A stretch of DNA of 64,000 bases, from the NCBI GenBank assembly GCA_046153945.1, contig JBJXFF010000153.1, positions 1 to 64,000 on the forward strand, read 5' to 3'. Shown piece after piece: positions 34,339 to 45,600 of this stretch. Origin of the DNA: SXOA01 sp046153945 (lineage in GTDB: Bacteria > Planctomycetota > Planctomycetia > Pirellulales > Pirellulaceae). Under the pieces are notes generated by a model. The model did not search any database. It saw only the letters and a list, made by a program, of their open reading frames with translations, and had not been told where the DNA came from. Both the position numbers and the translations under genes were made by a program. Each line of letters opens with the position of its first letter. Within the stretch, counting starts at the first letter, position 1.

Positions 34339-37300
34339 GTGGACCCTGGCGACTTGCTTGGATTTCTCTGCGGTTTCGTGTGCGTGATGGGCTTCATCAC
34401 GGTCGTCGGCCATGGCATTTGGTTGGTGTTGGCCTTTATCTTTCGGCAAATTAACGGCGGGGAGGTTGTCCCCAAATCCGCCGGCAAACCCTGTCCCTAT
34501 TGCCGCCATCCGCAGGGGGTAATCGCCGGGCGGTGCATCGCTTGCGGCCGAATACCGCAGGTAAATCCAGGGGCGGCGCTCGAACAGGATCTGGAAGCGA
34601 CCGCCCGGCATCTCAAACGGCTGCTCGACCGGAAGGTCATTCCGCAAGAACAGTTCGATAGTTTGATGCAGGTGTTGAGCAGCGACATGGCTCGCCTCAG
34701 GGGAAATCTGGGAACCCCTTCGCCGAGTGCGACACCCGTTCAGTCTCCCTTTGCCGCGCCGCGTTCACCCGCTGATCGCGGAGTCGTTGCAAATAAGCTG
34801 CCGGTGATGGCAGAGATTGTGGAGGCCGAAGTTGTCGGCGGCATCAACTGGGTGGAGCGTCCGAAGGTCGCGCATGCTCAAGTTGCGGCTCCGGCCGCCG
34901 AGCTGCGACCCGATGTAAAAGCGTCCATTCTCGCCGCGCCGCCTCAGCCGCCCAAGCCCGTGGAACCAGCGCGGCCCCTGGCCGACGTGCTGCAGAACTT
35001 CATGCAGGAGAGCAACATCCGCTTGGGGGAGATCATTGCCGGGCTGCTCATCGTCGGAAGTGCGGTTGGACTCATCATCAGTCTTCGCAACACGCTGAAG
35101 GCTATTCCCTATTCCTCGGCCATTCTCTTCATGCTCTTTACGGTCGGCTTCTATGGGGCGGGGATGTATACGCTCCGCCGCTGGAAGCTGCATGCCATCA
35201 GCCGAGTGATTTTGATCATTTCGCTGTTGCTCGTGCCCCTCAGCGTTGCGGCAGCAATTGTGATGTCCGGTTCGGGAGACATGCAGCGGGCTCCGACCGA
35301 CCCGCTGTTCATCGCGGCGGTCTTGGTGGGGACCATCGTTTACAGCCTGGTCACTTTTTCCACCAGCCAGGAACTGGTTGGCGAAGGAAAGTGGCGGCTG
35401 ACGGTGGCAATGATAGGGGCATCTCTCAGCCAGATTGTGATTAATCGCATCGCCCCAACCGCGAACACGCTGACGCAGATTTCGCTGCTCGCCGCGCTGC
35501 CGATTGGGAGCTTTCTGGTCGCTGCAATTGGACAGGTTCTTCGTGGACGGAGTTGGCGGCGGATTTCGCCTCTCCGAGCGCAGGAAACATTTTTGATTCT
35601 GGGACTGGCGCTATTTGCCCTGGCAGCACCCCTCTCACTGCTGCTCCATCATTCGGCGGACAAGATGGTGACGCTGGCCCGGCTAACTCCGTCACTGAGT
35701 GTTCTGGCCGCGGGGGTGCTGGCAATTGGCCTGCTCGTGCATCGGCGGGCGCTCGCTCCGGCATTATCCGCCTATCGCACGGCTGGAACTGCGATTGCCC
35801 TTTGCGGCGGTTTGACGATGCTGGCAATGGTTGGAATTGCCTGGCCAGAGCCCGATTTGCTGCTCGCGGTGGGAATTGTCAATTTTGTGCTGCTAACGCT
35901 GCTCGCCGTGGCCGGCAATCTTTCGCTGCTGCATGGAGCCGCAATCGGGTGCGGCGCGCTGGCCTGTCTGGTCGGTTTTCACATGTCTCAGGGCCGCTTC
36001 GCCGAGGGTGCGACTTCGCTGGACCTCGTTCAGGCGACGTTTATGGGGCGGAGCGGCATCTTGTTTACGCTGCTCGCTGCGGTGGCTGGCGGCATTGGTG
36101 CATTTTTCGTCAAGCAACAGAGGCGGGAAGAGGGGCTGGTCTATCTCGGCGGTGCCGCAGGATTATGCGGACTGTCAATTCTGGTGGCCCTGGTTTGCGG
36201 TCTCGCCCCGGCGGGAGCCTGGGGAGACATCTCGCTTGATTCGGACCTGGCCATGCCGATTCTCTTGTTCTATGCGACGGCTGCCTTGGCAGCTTCGTAC
36301 TTTGTGCGTGTGCCGGAGCCCTTTCAGGCCTCGCCGGCACTCGCCGGTTCCGGGCTGCTGTGGATTGGACTAGCTCAAGGTCTGACTTTGAATGACACGC
36401 TCCGCAGCGGACTAGCCTCCCTTCATGCCAACCTTGCGCCGGCTCATCCGGTGATGCTCGCCACGCTCGCCCATGCGCTCATCAACATCTTGATCGCCGC
36501 CCTTTCCTCGCCGCGTCTGCTGTTCGCGCCGGCAGAAACACATCGTGAAGGAGAACGGCTGCCGCTCTGGGAAGCTGTGACTCAGCCGCTCGCGTTTTGC
36601 GGAGTCGGAACGCTTCTCTGCTGCACCCCGTTCATTCTCTGGCCGCACCAGGAGCAACTCCCTCTCTTTGCCGCGTATGCCGGCGTGGCGGCGGCCGTCT
36701 GGCTCGGCACGCTTCTCGTCCTCCGGCAGCCGCTGGCAACTTACGGAATCCAGTCGATGCTGGCTCTCTGTGCCGGCTACATTGCCGCCAACGTAATGTA
36801 TCACCAGCTCACGGGGGAACTTTGGTATCTCAAGGTCCGCCATCTGCATGTGCAGATGCTGCTGGCTGCGGCTGGAGGGATTCTCTTTGCGTTGCTCCGC
36901 CGGGCGACGAGCAAGAACGACACCCTTCGCGGCCTCCTCGTCAATTCTTCTCCAGCCGTGGACCAACTGCTGCTGACGGTCGTTGTTCGGATGGTTCCGG
37001 GGCTCGCCATCTTCGCCGCGTGGCACGGCATATGGCTGGAACTGGGAATCTTTCATGCCGCGCCGGATGGTCCGCTGACCTCGCAAATGCCGATTGCCGG
37101 CGGACTGATGGGCTGGGTTGTGATGTTGGCCGTCTTTGTGTCGCTAATTGTCTCTCTCTGGGAACGAGTAACGCTTCCCGCCCTCATGGGAATTGCCGTC
37201 ACTCTCTTCGCCATTCCGTGGCTCGTCGCGACTCGGTGGACCGAGGAACATTCTGTCGCCTCAGCCGCCCGGTGGATGGTGGCACTTTATGGCCTGTGCG

Positions 37301-40300
37301 GAGCATCGGTCTTTATCTTCCGCTCGCAGCTTCATGGCCTGGCGCAGAACATTCCCGGCCTCTCCTGGGGAAAGCTCCGCCGCACCGCCTATTACCTCAC
37401 CGCCTGGCAGCCGCTGGCTTTCTCCGGGTTGTCCATTCTCATCCTGACGGTTGCCGCTGTGTTGCAAAAAGTGAACGGCGTGAACCTCGGCGGCCCGATG
37501 GCGGAAACCCTCTTCGACCGGATGGGGCCGACCATTTCCTACGCGGTCCCGCTGTATGCCCTCGTCGCCATCCTGCTCGGCTACTGCGTGCGCGAACGCC
37601 AGCCGCTGTTTGCCCTGGGTGGCTCGGCCGTATCGCAGTTTGCCATCAACCTGGCGTTCATGCTCCGCGTCGCGCTCGGTACAAAAGTGGAGCCCCCCGT
37701 TTACGCCATCGAATGGTTGCAATGGAACGCAATCGCGGCGGGTGGCTTTGGACTGCTGTGGCTGGCGATGCGAAGATGGGTGGTCAGGGTCGACGAGAAT
37801 CCAGCCGAGAACGAGGTTGTTTCCAATTCCACGACGTCCAAAATCTTGGCCAACATTCAATTGGTCGTCGCCGCAGCCGCTGCGGTGGCCTTGGTTATCT
37901 GGTCTGCCGGCGATATTTTCCTGAATCCGGGAGCAGGTTCCAATCAACTCGTTTCGCTGGGCGGGTATCTTAGCTACCTCGCCGTCGGCCTGACGGCGGC
38001 CATTGCTCTGCTCGATGTTCATCGTCAAGCGGCGCGCCAGGCGGCAAACTTCTGGCCTTTTGCGATACTCGCGGTCATCACTTTGGTTGCCGCCTCCAGC
38101 GATCAGTTGGATAGCGGCAAACTTTGGATCAGTTACCACATCCTGCTGGCCGGCAGTTTGTCCGTAGCGGCGATGGCGACTGTGGCGAGTGCGCTCAAGA
38201 GCTCCGGTTCCCTGTCGAAACTCGTTCCGTCGCACTGGGTCTCCTTCGCAATCGCCATGCTCGTTTCCGTCATGGCGATTCGAGGTGCAATCGGCCCCGA
38301 CCCGCAGCAGCCGTGGTGGTCGGTCGGAGCGATGGCCGGCGTCTGCCTGATATTCGTCGTGCAAGGAATCGTCCGCCGCCGCCAGCCGTATGCCTATGCG
38401 TCACTCCTCGCCGCGCCGGTTGGCGTGTTCCTCTTCTGGCTTGGCTGGCCGACGCCCCTCTTTCCGCTGCCGGATACGTTTGTTGTCGAAGCCTCTGTCA
38501 TCGCCGTCTGCGGCCTCTCGGCCATCTGGCTATCGCTCGAAATTCAGTCCCAGCGTCAAAACGACCAGCCGTTCGATCCGCGGACCTTCGGCCGGCCAGC
38601 TCATCATCTCGGCATCATCGTCTGCATTCTCATCTTCGCGGTGCGACTCTGCTTCGGCACCTTCATCGACGCCATCGAGCCCTTCGCAGGGCAACCAATG
38701 CCCCTCGGCCGCTTCGTACCGAGCGACGTTTGGATCATCGCGGCCCTGGCATCGCTCGCTGCCGTCGTAACACGCTCGCTCTGGGATCGCCGAGCGTACT
38801 TTGCATTGCCGGCCGCCTTTGTGCTTGGCCTGCTCTTTATTGTGGACGGTCTGCGGCATGCAAATCTGCCACTTATTGAACTCTCTTTGGCCGCCACGAT
38901 TTCAGCGGCGGTCTACGTCGCACTGACCGGCCAGGTCTGGAGTTTCGGCGCCAACCTCGCGAATCTCGGCACACAGTGGGGCATCTCCGACACGATCGGC
39001 GGCCTCAAGCGAACCTCCTACTGGCTGCCGGCGGTCTCCATCGGCATCACTGCCGTCGTAACGGCCATCGGATTGAGCGCCGTCCTGACTCACGAGCAAC
39101 TCGAATGGAGAGTCGCGGTCGCCCTCGCTCCCGCCATTGCCGGCTGGGGGATTTCCTGCCTGGCTCAAAAGGAGCGGAAGGAACTGGCTCAAATCGGCGC
39201 ACTGATGCTCGCCGGATTGTCGGTCGTCTATCTCGGCTGGGCACAACTCGCGCCGCAGTGGACGGAAGGGCTCGTCTTGGAGCGGGCATTCCGCCTCTTG
39301 ATGGCCCTATCGTTCCTCACGTTGATTTATGGCCTCGTCCTGCCGCGGTACTTATTTACGGACGGCACCTGGAATTCAGCCACTCGGAAATCCGGCTATT
39401 CGTCCGGAGTTTTAGCGATTGTCACGTTTGTCGTGGTGTTGGGTTTGGAAGTCGCCTTGTTCAAGCCGGGAATCGGCGCACCAGTATTAGATGTACAAGT
39501 CGGCGCCGTGGCCGTGGTCTTGGTCGCCCTCGTGGCGGGTTTGCTGTCGATGGCCCTGCTCCCCGGACGAGATCCGCTGACGCTGGATGAGAAAGGGCGG
39601 ATGTTCTATGTCTACGGAGCCCAGGCGGTGAGCGGCCTGTTGTTCGCCCACCTTTATGTCTGCCGGCCGATGTGGTTCGACACGGTCCTGCGGCCGTATT
39701 GGCCCTACATCCTGCTCGGCCTCGCCTTCGCCGGCGTCGCCGCCGCGGAGCTCTTTCAGCGGGCGAAAATCCGCGTCCTGGCGGAGCCGTTTCGCAACAC
39801 GGGGGGGTTAATCCCGCTGATTCCGGCGCTCGCCATGCTGATTGTCCCCGCGGAGCATGCGCCGAAGGCGGACTATGAACTGGTCCTCTTCCTGGCGGGG
39901 CTCATGTATCTTCTGCTCTGCATTGCCCACCGCTCCATCCTTTACGGAGCCGCAGCTGCCGTGGCCGGCAATGCCGCACTCTGGGTGCTGCTGGAGCATC
40001 GCGGCGTCCACTTCACCGACCATCCGCAGTTCTGGCTCATCCCTCCAGCCGTCGCCGTGCTTCTGGCGGCACAGCTCAATCGCACACGGCTGACGACCGA
40101 GCAATTGACGGCGACGCGGTACTTCGCCACGATCATTATCTATCTCAGCTCGACGAGCGAAGTCTTCATTCACGCTTCCCCCGGCGAACTCTGGCCCCCC
40201 ATGATTCTCGCCGCGCTCGCCGTCCTCGGGGCACTCCTGGGGATCATGCTCCGCATCCGGGCCTTCCTATACCTCGGGGTCAGCTTCACGCTGATGGCCC

Positions 40301-40467
40301 TCATCAGCATGGTCTGGCACGCGGCCCGGGCCATTGATCAGACCTGGCCCTGGTGGGCGTTCGGCTTCGGCCTGGGCATCGCCCTGCTGGTCCTGTTTGC
40401 CCTCTTTGAGAAGAAGAAGGAAGAGGTAAAACTGCTGATCGCTCGCATGCGAAGCTGGGAGCAGTAG
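34339..40467 (+). CDS. Giant polytopic membrane protein with zinc ribbon and SHOCT-like region
   Basis: A 2042-residue protein starting with GTG at 34339. Residues 1-36 form a first membrane segment, then C52, C55, C66 and C69 (CPYC...CIAC) make a zinc ribbon. Residues about 80-115 (LKRLLDRKVIPQEQFDSLM) look like a SHOCT-type short helical motif, followed by a Pro/Ala-rich linker. From about 225 to the end it is almost entirely hydrophobic helices, probably several dozen. I know of similar planctomycete proteins annotated only as hypothetical membrane proteins, and cannot name a function. It is followed at once by a HAD hydrolase with no gap. Confidence 0.8.
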   Translation: MDPGDLLGFLCGFVCVMGFITVVGHGIWLVLAFIFRQINGGEVVPKSAGKPCPYCRHPQGVIAGRCIACGRIPQVNPGAALEQDLEATARHLKRLLDRKVIPQEQFDSLMQVLSSDMARLRGNLGTPSPSATPVQSPFAAPRSPADRGVVANKLPVMAEIVEAEVVGGINWVERPKVAHAQVAAPAAELRPDVKASILAAPPQPPKPVEPARPLADVLQNFMQESNIRLGEIIAGLLIVGSAVGLIISLRNTLKAIPYSSAILFMLFTVGFYGAGMYTLRRWKLHAISRVILIISLLLVPLSVAAAIVMSGSGDMQRAPTDPLFIAAVLVGTIVYSLVTFSTSQELVGEGKWRLTVAMIGASLSQIVINRIAPTANTLTQISLLAALPIGSFLVAAIGQVLRGRSWRRISPLRAQETFLILGLALFALAAPLSLLLHHSADKMVTLARLTPSLSVLAAGVLAIGLLVHRRALAPALSAYRTAGTAIALCGGLTMLAMVGIAWPEPDLLLAVGIVNFVLLTLLAVAGNLSLLHGAAIGCGALACLVGFHMSQGRFAEGATSLDLVQATFMGRSGILFTLLAAVAGGIGAFFVKQQRREEGLVYLGGAAGLCGLSILVALVCGLAPAGAWGDISLDSDLAMPILLFYATAALAASYFVRVPEPFQASPALAGSGLLWIGLAQGLTLNDTLRSGLASLHANLAPAHPVMLATLAHALINILIAALSSPRLLFAPAETHREGERLPLWEAVTQPLAFCGVGTLLCCTPFILWPHQEQLPLFAAYAGVAAAVWLGTLLVLRQPLATYGIQSMLALCAGYIAANVMYHQLTGELWYLKVRHLHVQMLLAAAGGILFALLRRATSKNDTLRGLLVNSSPAVDQLLLTVVVRMVPGLAIFAAWHGIWLELGIFHAAPDGPLTSQMPIAGGLMGWVVMLAVFVSLIVSLWERVTLPALMGIAVTLFAIPWLVATRWTEEHSVASAARWMVALYGLCGASVFIFRSQLHGLAQNIPGLSWGKLRRTAYYLTAWQPLAFSGLSILILTVAAVLQKVNGVNLGGPMAETLFDRMGPTISYAVPLYALVAILLGYCVRERQPLFALGGSAVSQFAINLAFMLRVALGTKVEPPVYAIEWLQWNAIAAGGFGLLWLAMRRWVVRVDENPAENEVVSNSTTSKILANIQLVVAAAAAVALVIWSAGDIFLNPGAGSNQLVSLGGYLSYLAVGLTAAIALLDVHRQAARQAANFWPFAILAVITLVAASSDQLDSGKLWISYHILLAGSLSVAAMATVASALKSSGSLSKLVPSHWVSFAIAMLVSVMAIRGAIGPDPQQPWWSVGAMAGVCLIFVVQGIVRRRQPYAYASLLAAPVGVFLFWLGWPTPLFPLPDTFVVEASVIAVCGLSAIWLSLEIQSQRQNDQPFDPRTFGRPAHHLGIIVCILIFAVRLCFGTFIDAIEPFAGQPMPLGRFVPSDVWIIAALASLAAVVTRSLWDRRAYFALPAAFVLGLLFIVDGLRHANLPLIELSLAATISAAVYVALTGQVWSFGANLANLGTQWGISDTIGGLKRTSYWLPAVSIGITAVVTAIGLSAVLTHEQLEWRVAVALAPAIAGWGISCLAQKERKELAQIGALMLAGLSVVYLGWAQLAPQWTEGLVLERAFRLLMALSFLTLIYGLVLPRYLFTDGTWNSATRKSGYSSGVLAIVTFVVVLGLEVALFKPGIGAPVLDVQVGAVAVVLVALVAGLLSMALLPGRDPLTLDEKGRMFYVYGAQAVSGLLFAHLYVCRPMWFDTVLRPYWPYILLGLAFAGVAAAELFQRAKIRVLAEPFRNTGGLIPLIPALAMLIVPAEHAPKADYELVLFLAGLMYLLLCIAHRSILYGAAAAVAGNAALWVLLEHRGVHFTDHPQFWLIPPAVAVLLAAQLNRTRLTTEQLTATRYFATIIIYLSSTSEVFIHASPGELWPPMILAALAVLGALLGIMLRIRAFLYLGVSFTLMALISMVWHAARAIDQTWPWWAFGFGLGIALLVLFALFEKKKEEVKLLIARMRSWEQ

Positions 40468-41112
40468 ATGCCGCCAATTCCCGCGAACATCCGCGCCGTC
40501 CTCTTCGACGCCGTGGGAACGCTGATGTATCCGCACCCACCTGTGGCGGAAGTTTATCACCGCGAGGGACGAAAGCTCGGTTCCAAATATTCCGTGGACG
40601 AAGGCGCTTCCCGGTTTCGCGCCGCAATCAAGAAGTATCATCAAGGAGGGCAGACCAGCGAAGAAATGGAACGGGAGCGCTGGCACCGGATTGTTTACGA
40701 CGTAATCGACGACATCGATGATCCCCAGCAATTCCTCTTAAGCGAGCTGTGGCAGCACTTCGGCTCTTCCTCAAGCTGGAAACTCTTCGACGACGTTGCC
40801 CCCTGCTGGAAGGAGTTGACACAGCGCGGCTATCTGCTCGGCATCGCCTCGAACTTCGACAGCCGACTGCGCACCATTTGCCTCGACCATCCGCCGCTCC
40901 ACGGATGCCAGTACATTTTCGTCTCCTCCGAAATTGGCTGTCCCAAACCAGAGCCACGGTTTTACAGGACCGTGGAAGAGCAACTCGGTTTACGGCCGGA
41001 AGAGATATTGATCATTGGCGACGACTATGAAGCGGATGTCGCCGGTCCCACGGCCGCCGGATGGCGGGCGCATTGGCTGCGGAGAGATCAGGGGGAAAAC
41101 CTTGTGGGCTAG
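40468..41112 (+). CDS. HAD-superfamily hydrolase (DREG-2/HDHD3-like)
   Basis: A 214-residue HAD phosphatase-fold protein. D14 in FDAVGTL is the nucleophile, and the usual second Asp is Val, as in the DREG-2 group and in haloacid dehalogenases, so the reaction may be unlike a classical phosphatase. ASNFDS (motif II), CPKPEPRFY (Lys) and GDDYEADVAG (motif IV) are all present. Its ATG follows the stop of the giant membrane protein directly, which implies a shared mRNA. Confidence 0.88.
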   Translation: MPPIPANIRAVLFDAVGTLMYPHPPVAEVYHREGRKLGSKYSVDEGASRFRAAIKKYHQGGQTSEEMERERWHRIVYDVIDDIDDPQQFLLSELWQHFGSSSSWKLFDDVAPCWKELTQRGYLLGIASNFDSRLRTICLDHPPLHGCQYIFVSSEIGCPKPEPRFYRTVEEQLGLRPEEILIIGDDYEADVAGPTAAGWRAHWLRRDQGENLVG

Positions 41113-41115
41113 TCC

Positions 41116-42528
41116 CTACACCAGTCCCGGAATCGGCAAGCCGTGATACAGCTTGTGCGGCCGGCCGTCGATGTCGGTCCAGGTGGTGTGGCGGGGAATG
41201 CCGAGCGTTTCATAAAGTGTGGCGGCCAGATTTTCCGGCGTTTGCATCTCTTCCGTGGGATCGCCCCCCATCCGGTCGGACGAGCCAATGACGCGGCCGC
41301 CGCGAACGCCACCACCCGCGATGAGGAGCGAGTAAACCCGGCCCCAATGGTCGCGCCCGGAGTCCTTGTTGATTTTGGGGGTCCGGCCGAATTCGCCGGT
41401 GACGACCACCAGGGTTTCTTCCAGCCGGCCCGACTCCGCCAGATCATCCAGCAGGGCGGAAACACAGCGGTCCAGCGGCGGCAGCAGATTGTCCTTCATG
41501 TTCACGAAGTTGCGGCGGTGCGTGTCCCAGGTGGAGTTCTTCCCCAAGTTGACCTGCACGAAGTTGACGCCCCCCTCGACGAGCCGCTTGGCCATCAGGA
41601 TGGAAAGGCCGAACTTGTCCTTTCCATAGCGGGCCAACGTCTGCTCGTCGGCGTTTTCCACATCGAAAGCACTCCGAATCCGGGCATCCGTCAACACCGA
41701 AAGAGCCTGCTGCCGATGGCGGCCAAAACGGTCCGCCACCCGCTCCAAATCGAGTTGCTGCCGCTGGATGCCCGACAGGAGATCCAGTCTCGAAGCTAGC
41801 CTAGGCTCGCCGCCGTCCGGCAGCACCAGCCGCGGCGGATCGAAAATCGTGGCGGAGCCGTGGTGATGGGGCGTCCCCTCAAAGCGAAAACAATTCGGGC
41901 AGGCGCCGTTTCCCAAGGCGCACGGCGAGGCAATGTTGAGATGCCAGGCATCCCAGTTGCTTCCGAGCTTGCCGGCGTATTGCCCCGGCCGGACCTTGCC
42001 CGCTTCATTCACGCTCGGCTGAGGGAGGACGACGGCGGGAGGGAGAGCGGTGGAGCGCTCTCGGAGAGCGTGCGTGATCGTCGCGGGAATCGAAGGCCAC
42101 TCGGATGCGCTCGGAATGTTGTCCAGCGAAAAACCGGGCGGCAGTTCCTGCCGGCCGGTGAGCAGCATGTGGCACGCCAGTTCATGCCCGTCGCTATTCG
42201 TTCGCATCGAACGGACGAGCGCATAGCGGTCAGCCCGCTTCGCCAACAGCGGCAGATGCTCGCATATCTGGATCCCCGGAACAGACGTGGCAATCGGCCG
42301 GAATTCTCCCCGAATATCCGCGGGAGCATCCGGCTTGGGATCAAAACTATCGTGCTGGGCAATTCCGCCAGTCAGAAAAATGAAGATGACCGACTTCGCC
42401 TTAGCCTCCGCCGCTTCCCCCTGGCGAAGTGTCGCCAACTCCGCCATCCCCAATCCGGCCACGACCGCCTGCAACGCCGCTCGTCGCGTCAAAAGTCTTC
42501 GCGGAGAAGATCGAGCGCTCGATTCCAT
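41116..42528 (-). CDS. DUF1501-family twin-arginine exported protein
   Basis: A 470-residue DUF1501 protein of the sulfatase/alkaline phosphatase-like superfamily, common in planctomycetes. The N-terminus LLTRRAALQAVVAGLGMAELA is a twin-arginine signal. The body has FIFLTGGIAQHDSFDPK (near 50), NLGKNSTWDTHRRNF (near 325) and VVTGEFGRTPKIN (near 370), all typical. DUF1501 proteins usually neighbour a DUF1553/DUF1549 partner, which is absent. It converges with the HAD gene, 3 bp apart. Confidence 0.9.
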   Translation of the reverse strand: MESSARSSPRRLLTRRAALQAVVAGLGMAELATLRQGEAAEAKAKSVIFIFLTGGIAQHDSFDPKPDAPADIRGEFRPIATSVPGIQICEHLPLLAKRADRYALVRSMRTNSDGHELACHMLLTGRQELPPGFSLDNIPSASEWPSIPATITHALRERSTALPPAVVLPQPSVNEAGKVRPGQYAGKLGSNWDAWHLNIASPCALGNGACPNCFRFEGTPHHHGSATIFDPPRLVLPDGGEPRLASRLDLLSGIQRQQLDLERVADRFGRHRQQALSVLTDARIRSAFDVENADEQTLARYGKDKFGLSILMAKRLVEGGVNFVQVNLGKNSTWDTHRRNFVNMKDNLLPPLDRCVSALLDDLAESGRLEETLVVVTGEFGRTPKINKDSGRDHWGRVYSLLIAGGGVRGGRVIGSSDRMGGDPTEEMQTPENLAATLYETLGIPRHTTWTDIDGRPHKLYHGLPIPGLV

Positions 42529-42658
42529 GGCGCGGCTCGCGGCTAAAAAGGATTGGTCACCTTACGTTGCCAAATATAAGCGGCCCCTGCGAACAAATCA
42601 ATGGATATTGATGCGAAAGCCCGCTGAGGCGCAACATTGCATGGCAAACTTCAGAAAG

Positions 42659-45600
42659 TCATCCGACCACCGGAATGGCATAAACCCAACGGCGCTGAAT
42701 ACGCGGCTGTCGCCAAGGAGGAGTTACGAGCGTTCTGGCGGGGGAATCCGTCCGCGGAGCCGAAGCCGGATTTGCATCGAGCAGTCGCTTGGCGAAATCA
42801 ATCTTAGTGCGATGAATAAGGGGGAGAAAGCGTTGTTCCACGGCGATTCGCAGCTCGTCAATTTCCCTTTCCGAAAGCCCTGGCCGAGCGACGATTCTGC
42901 TCTCCACCGCTTCCAGAACCGTTTCCTGGCCCGACTTGTTCGCATCGATGCGATGGGAAAGAGTCTGAATCGCCGCTTTCCGCAGGATAGGTGAGTGAGA
43001 ACGATCGAACATCTCTTCGAGACGCTCGTTTGGGAGCGTGACTACCCACCGGTGTACAACGTCCCGCAGTCGCACCAGCAACGGCGAGTTGGGGCCACGG
43101 GAGAGCAAACGTATCCGAGCTCCCAATTCCTCGAATCCATCTTCGCAGGGCGCGGCGAATTGCAGCACGAATGACAGATACAATTGCTCCTGGACATTTT
43201 CCGAACCGAGCAACCGCTGGAGGAGTTGCCTGGACTCCGCGGGGTCTTGCCGCTGGTGTACTCCCCGCACCCGCGGCACGCTGGACTGTTTTCGGAGCCA
43301 GCTCAAGAGCTGCTCTACTTCCTTCAGGTGCTGGTCCTGAGCCTGAACGATCAGTCTGCCGTAAAAGCAATGACTCGGTTCGAGTTTTCTCCACGATGAT
43401 TCTGCGTCCGTCAGCCCGCGGTCAAAAATGGAGAATAGCTCATCGACCTCAAACGGAACGGGGAGTGAAAGCAAGTCGCGGACGTCAAAAAACTCCAGCC
43501 GCTGGTCTTTTTCAGTCAGAGTCAGCATGAATCCCTCCTCATTCGCCACGACAGCCAGTCCCCAGGCGGCCAACTGCTCCTTGATCGTCGGCGGGTGATT
43601 TCCCGGCGGCGGCTCATCTCGGACGGGAGGCAAATCTTGAAAACCAAAGGGCAGGTGTTCCGGGTCCAGGATCACGTCTCGCCCTAAGGCCAATGAGAGC
43701 GCCAAATGCAGCTCATTCATCCGGCTTAGGTGTGAGAGGTCTTGCTCCCGGCTGGCGAGGGCCTTTGCCAAATCCGACCGGTTCTTATCTCGGGCACCCA
43801 GCCACTGCGGCACACGATAGCTGGGGACGATGTGCTGTCTCAATTCGTCTAAGAATCTTTGCACCTGCTGGTGTCCGTCCGGGCTTTGAAAAACCAGCAG
43901 GCCGTCGGGTGGGACGGGAATAACGTCCCCCGATGTCTCCTCCGAGAAACTGTTCGCAATTGCAGTTTGCAACTCTTCGATGGCGAGTGGTCCTTCGCTC
44001 CCCAACAGGTCGTTCACAGGATAAATCTGCATCCGCAGAGCGACCGGAGATAAATCGGCCTCTCCAATCTCCATCGGAAACGGCTCCACGTGAGCCGTCC
44101 CCCGCTGCCGCGCGAGAAACGACTCGTCACGAAAGCGCGCGAGCGCCTCCACGAGCTTCCGAACCTCCGCATTCACCTCGCGCGGAGCACTAACCACCAA
44201 AAGCGACCTATAGTACGAGCAGTTATTGGCAAGATTCCGCCGTTCTGCCCCAAAAGCGGCCTGCAAAAGTTCATCCAGATAGTCTTCGTCAAAAGTCTCT
44301 TTGTCCTCTCCCGGTCCCGCCAGACCCCGAACGTCCAAAATGAGTATCTCTCGCTCAGCGGTGACTTCGTCCTGGGTCGTCAGCACCAAACATTCGTCTT
44401 GAATCGCCCAGGCCAGCCCCGTGCCCGCCAGTTGTTCGACCTCCAGCAAGCGGCGAATGGCCAATTTCAGGGGGAGAGAAGGAAGATGACAGTTTAGGGG
44501 CACATCCGTGGGATCGGACGTTTCCGCAAGTTTTCTCACGTCGAGCCGCATGTTGATGCCCGAGCGCTGGGCCAAGTCGTCAACGACTTGTTGCAGCGTC
44601 CGTCCTTGGTAGTCGAGCTTGATTTCCCAGTCCAAAGCCGCTGCGATATTTCTTTCAGCGGGCGCGGGATTATGGGCTGGCGGTTTACCGGTGGAACGAG
44701 CGTGTAGGTGTTCGCGAAGGCGGGTTAACAGTTCAGCCGTGTCCGCATGCATCAAGTCCGTCTGGCTGAAGACCAGCCAACCAGGAGAAAAGTCCTGCAG
44801 CGGCCCCGGCCCGCTGCCGTCGTCCCAACTGTCGGGATTCACGGTTGTGGTGATTAGTTCCGCCAGGGAGTCAAAGTCGATTCCGTCTTTGACGATCACC
44901 AGATCCCGCACGTCGTAGACCACCGTTCGCATTCTGTTCCCCGCGTCTTCCGGCGTTGTCACTTCCAAGACATCATTGCAAATCACATAAGTCAGCCCGG
45001 CCTGTTCGAGGAGCGAATGCAGGACAGCATGCAGCGTGGCCCCTTTCATCTTCAGAGTCAGCGGCATTTCGAGATCGACGGCGGATTCTTCCAGTTTTGA
45101 GTGGCAGAGGACGAAGGGGATGCGATGCTTCCGAAAAAAATCGTCCATCACCTCCAGTAGCGGCGCATTGGCACACTCAAAATCGGTGGAGGATTCCAGC
45201 GCCGCCAGGATTCTTCGCTCGACGGGAGAATACGAGGACAGCAAGTCAGCTTGGGCATCCAATTGCAATGTTGCTCGCTCCAGTTGCCGAAAGAACTGCC
45301 GCAGCCGATCGTGGTTCTGGCAGGTCTGCCGAATAACAAGTGCACCTGGAACAGAGTGCACCTCGGCATTTCCCCCTACATCTTCCCAAGAGTCGGGATC
45401 AATCTCCCGGGTGACCACCTCAATCCACGAATCCAGGTTCGCAGCAAACGGCCTTTGCGGACCGGCTGATTGCGGGAGAGGGTAAATCCGCGTGGTCAAG
45501 ACGCTGCCAGCTTCGTTGCTGGAGTTGATTACCAATTGCCCTTTCTCCGCGTAATAGCCGATTGGCAATTGGCGGGAAAGGATTTCGAAAGTGCTTCGGA

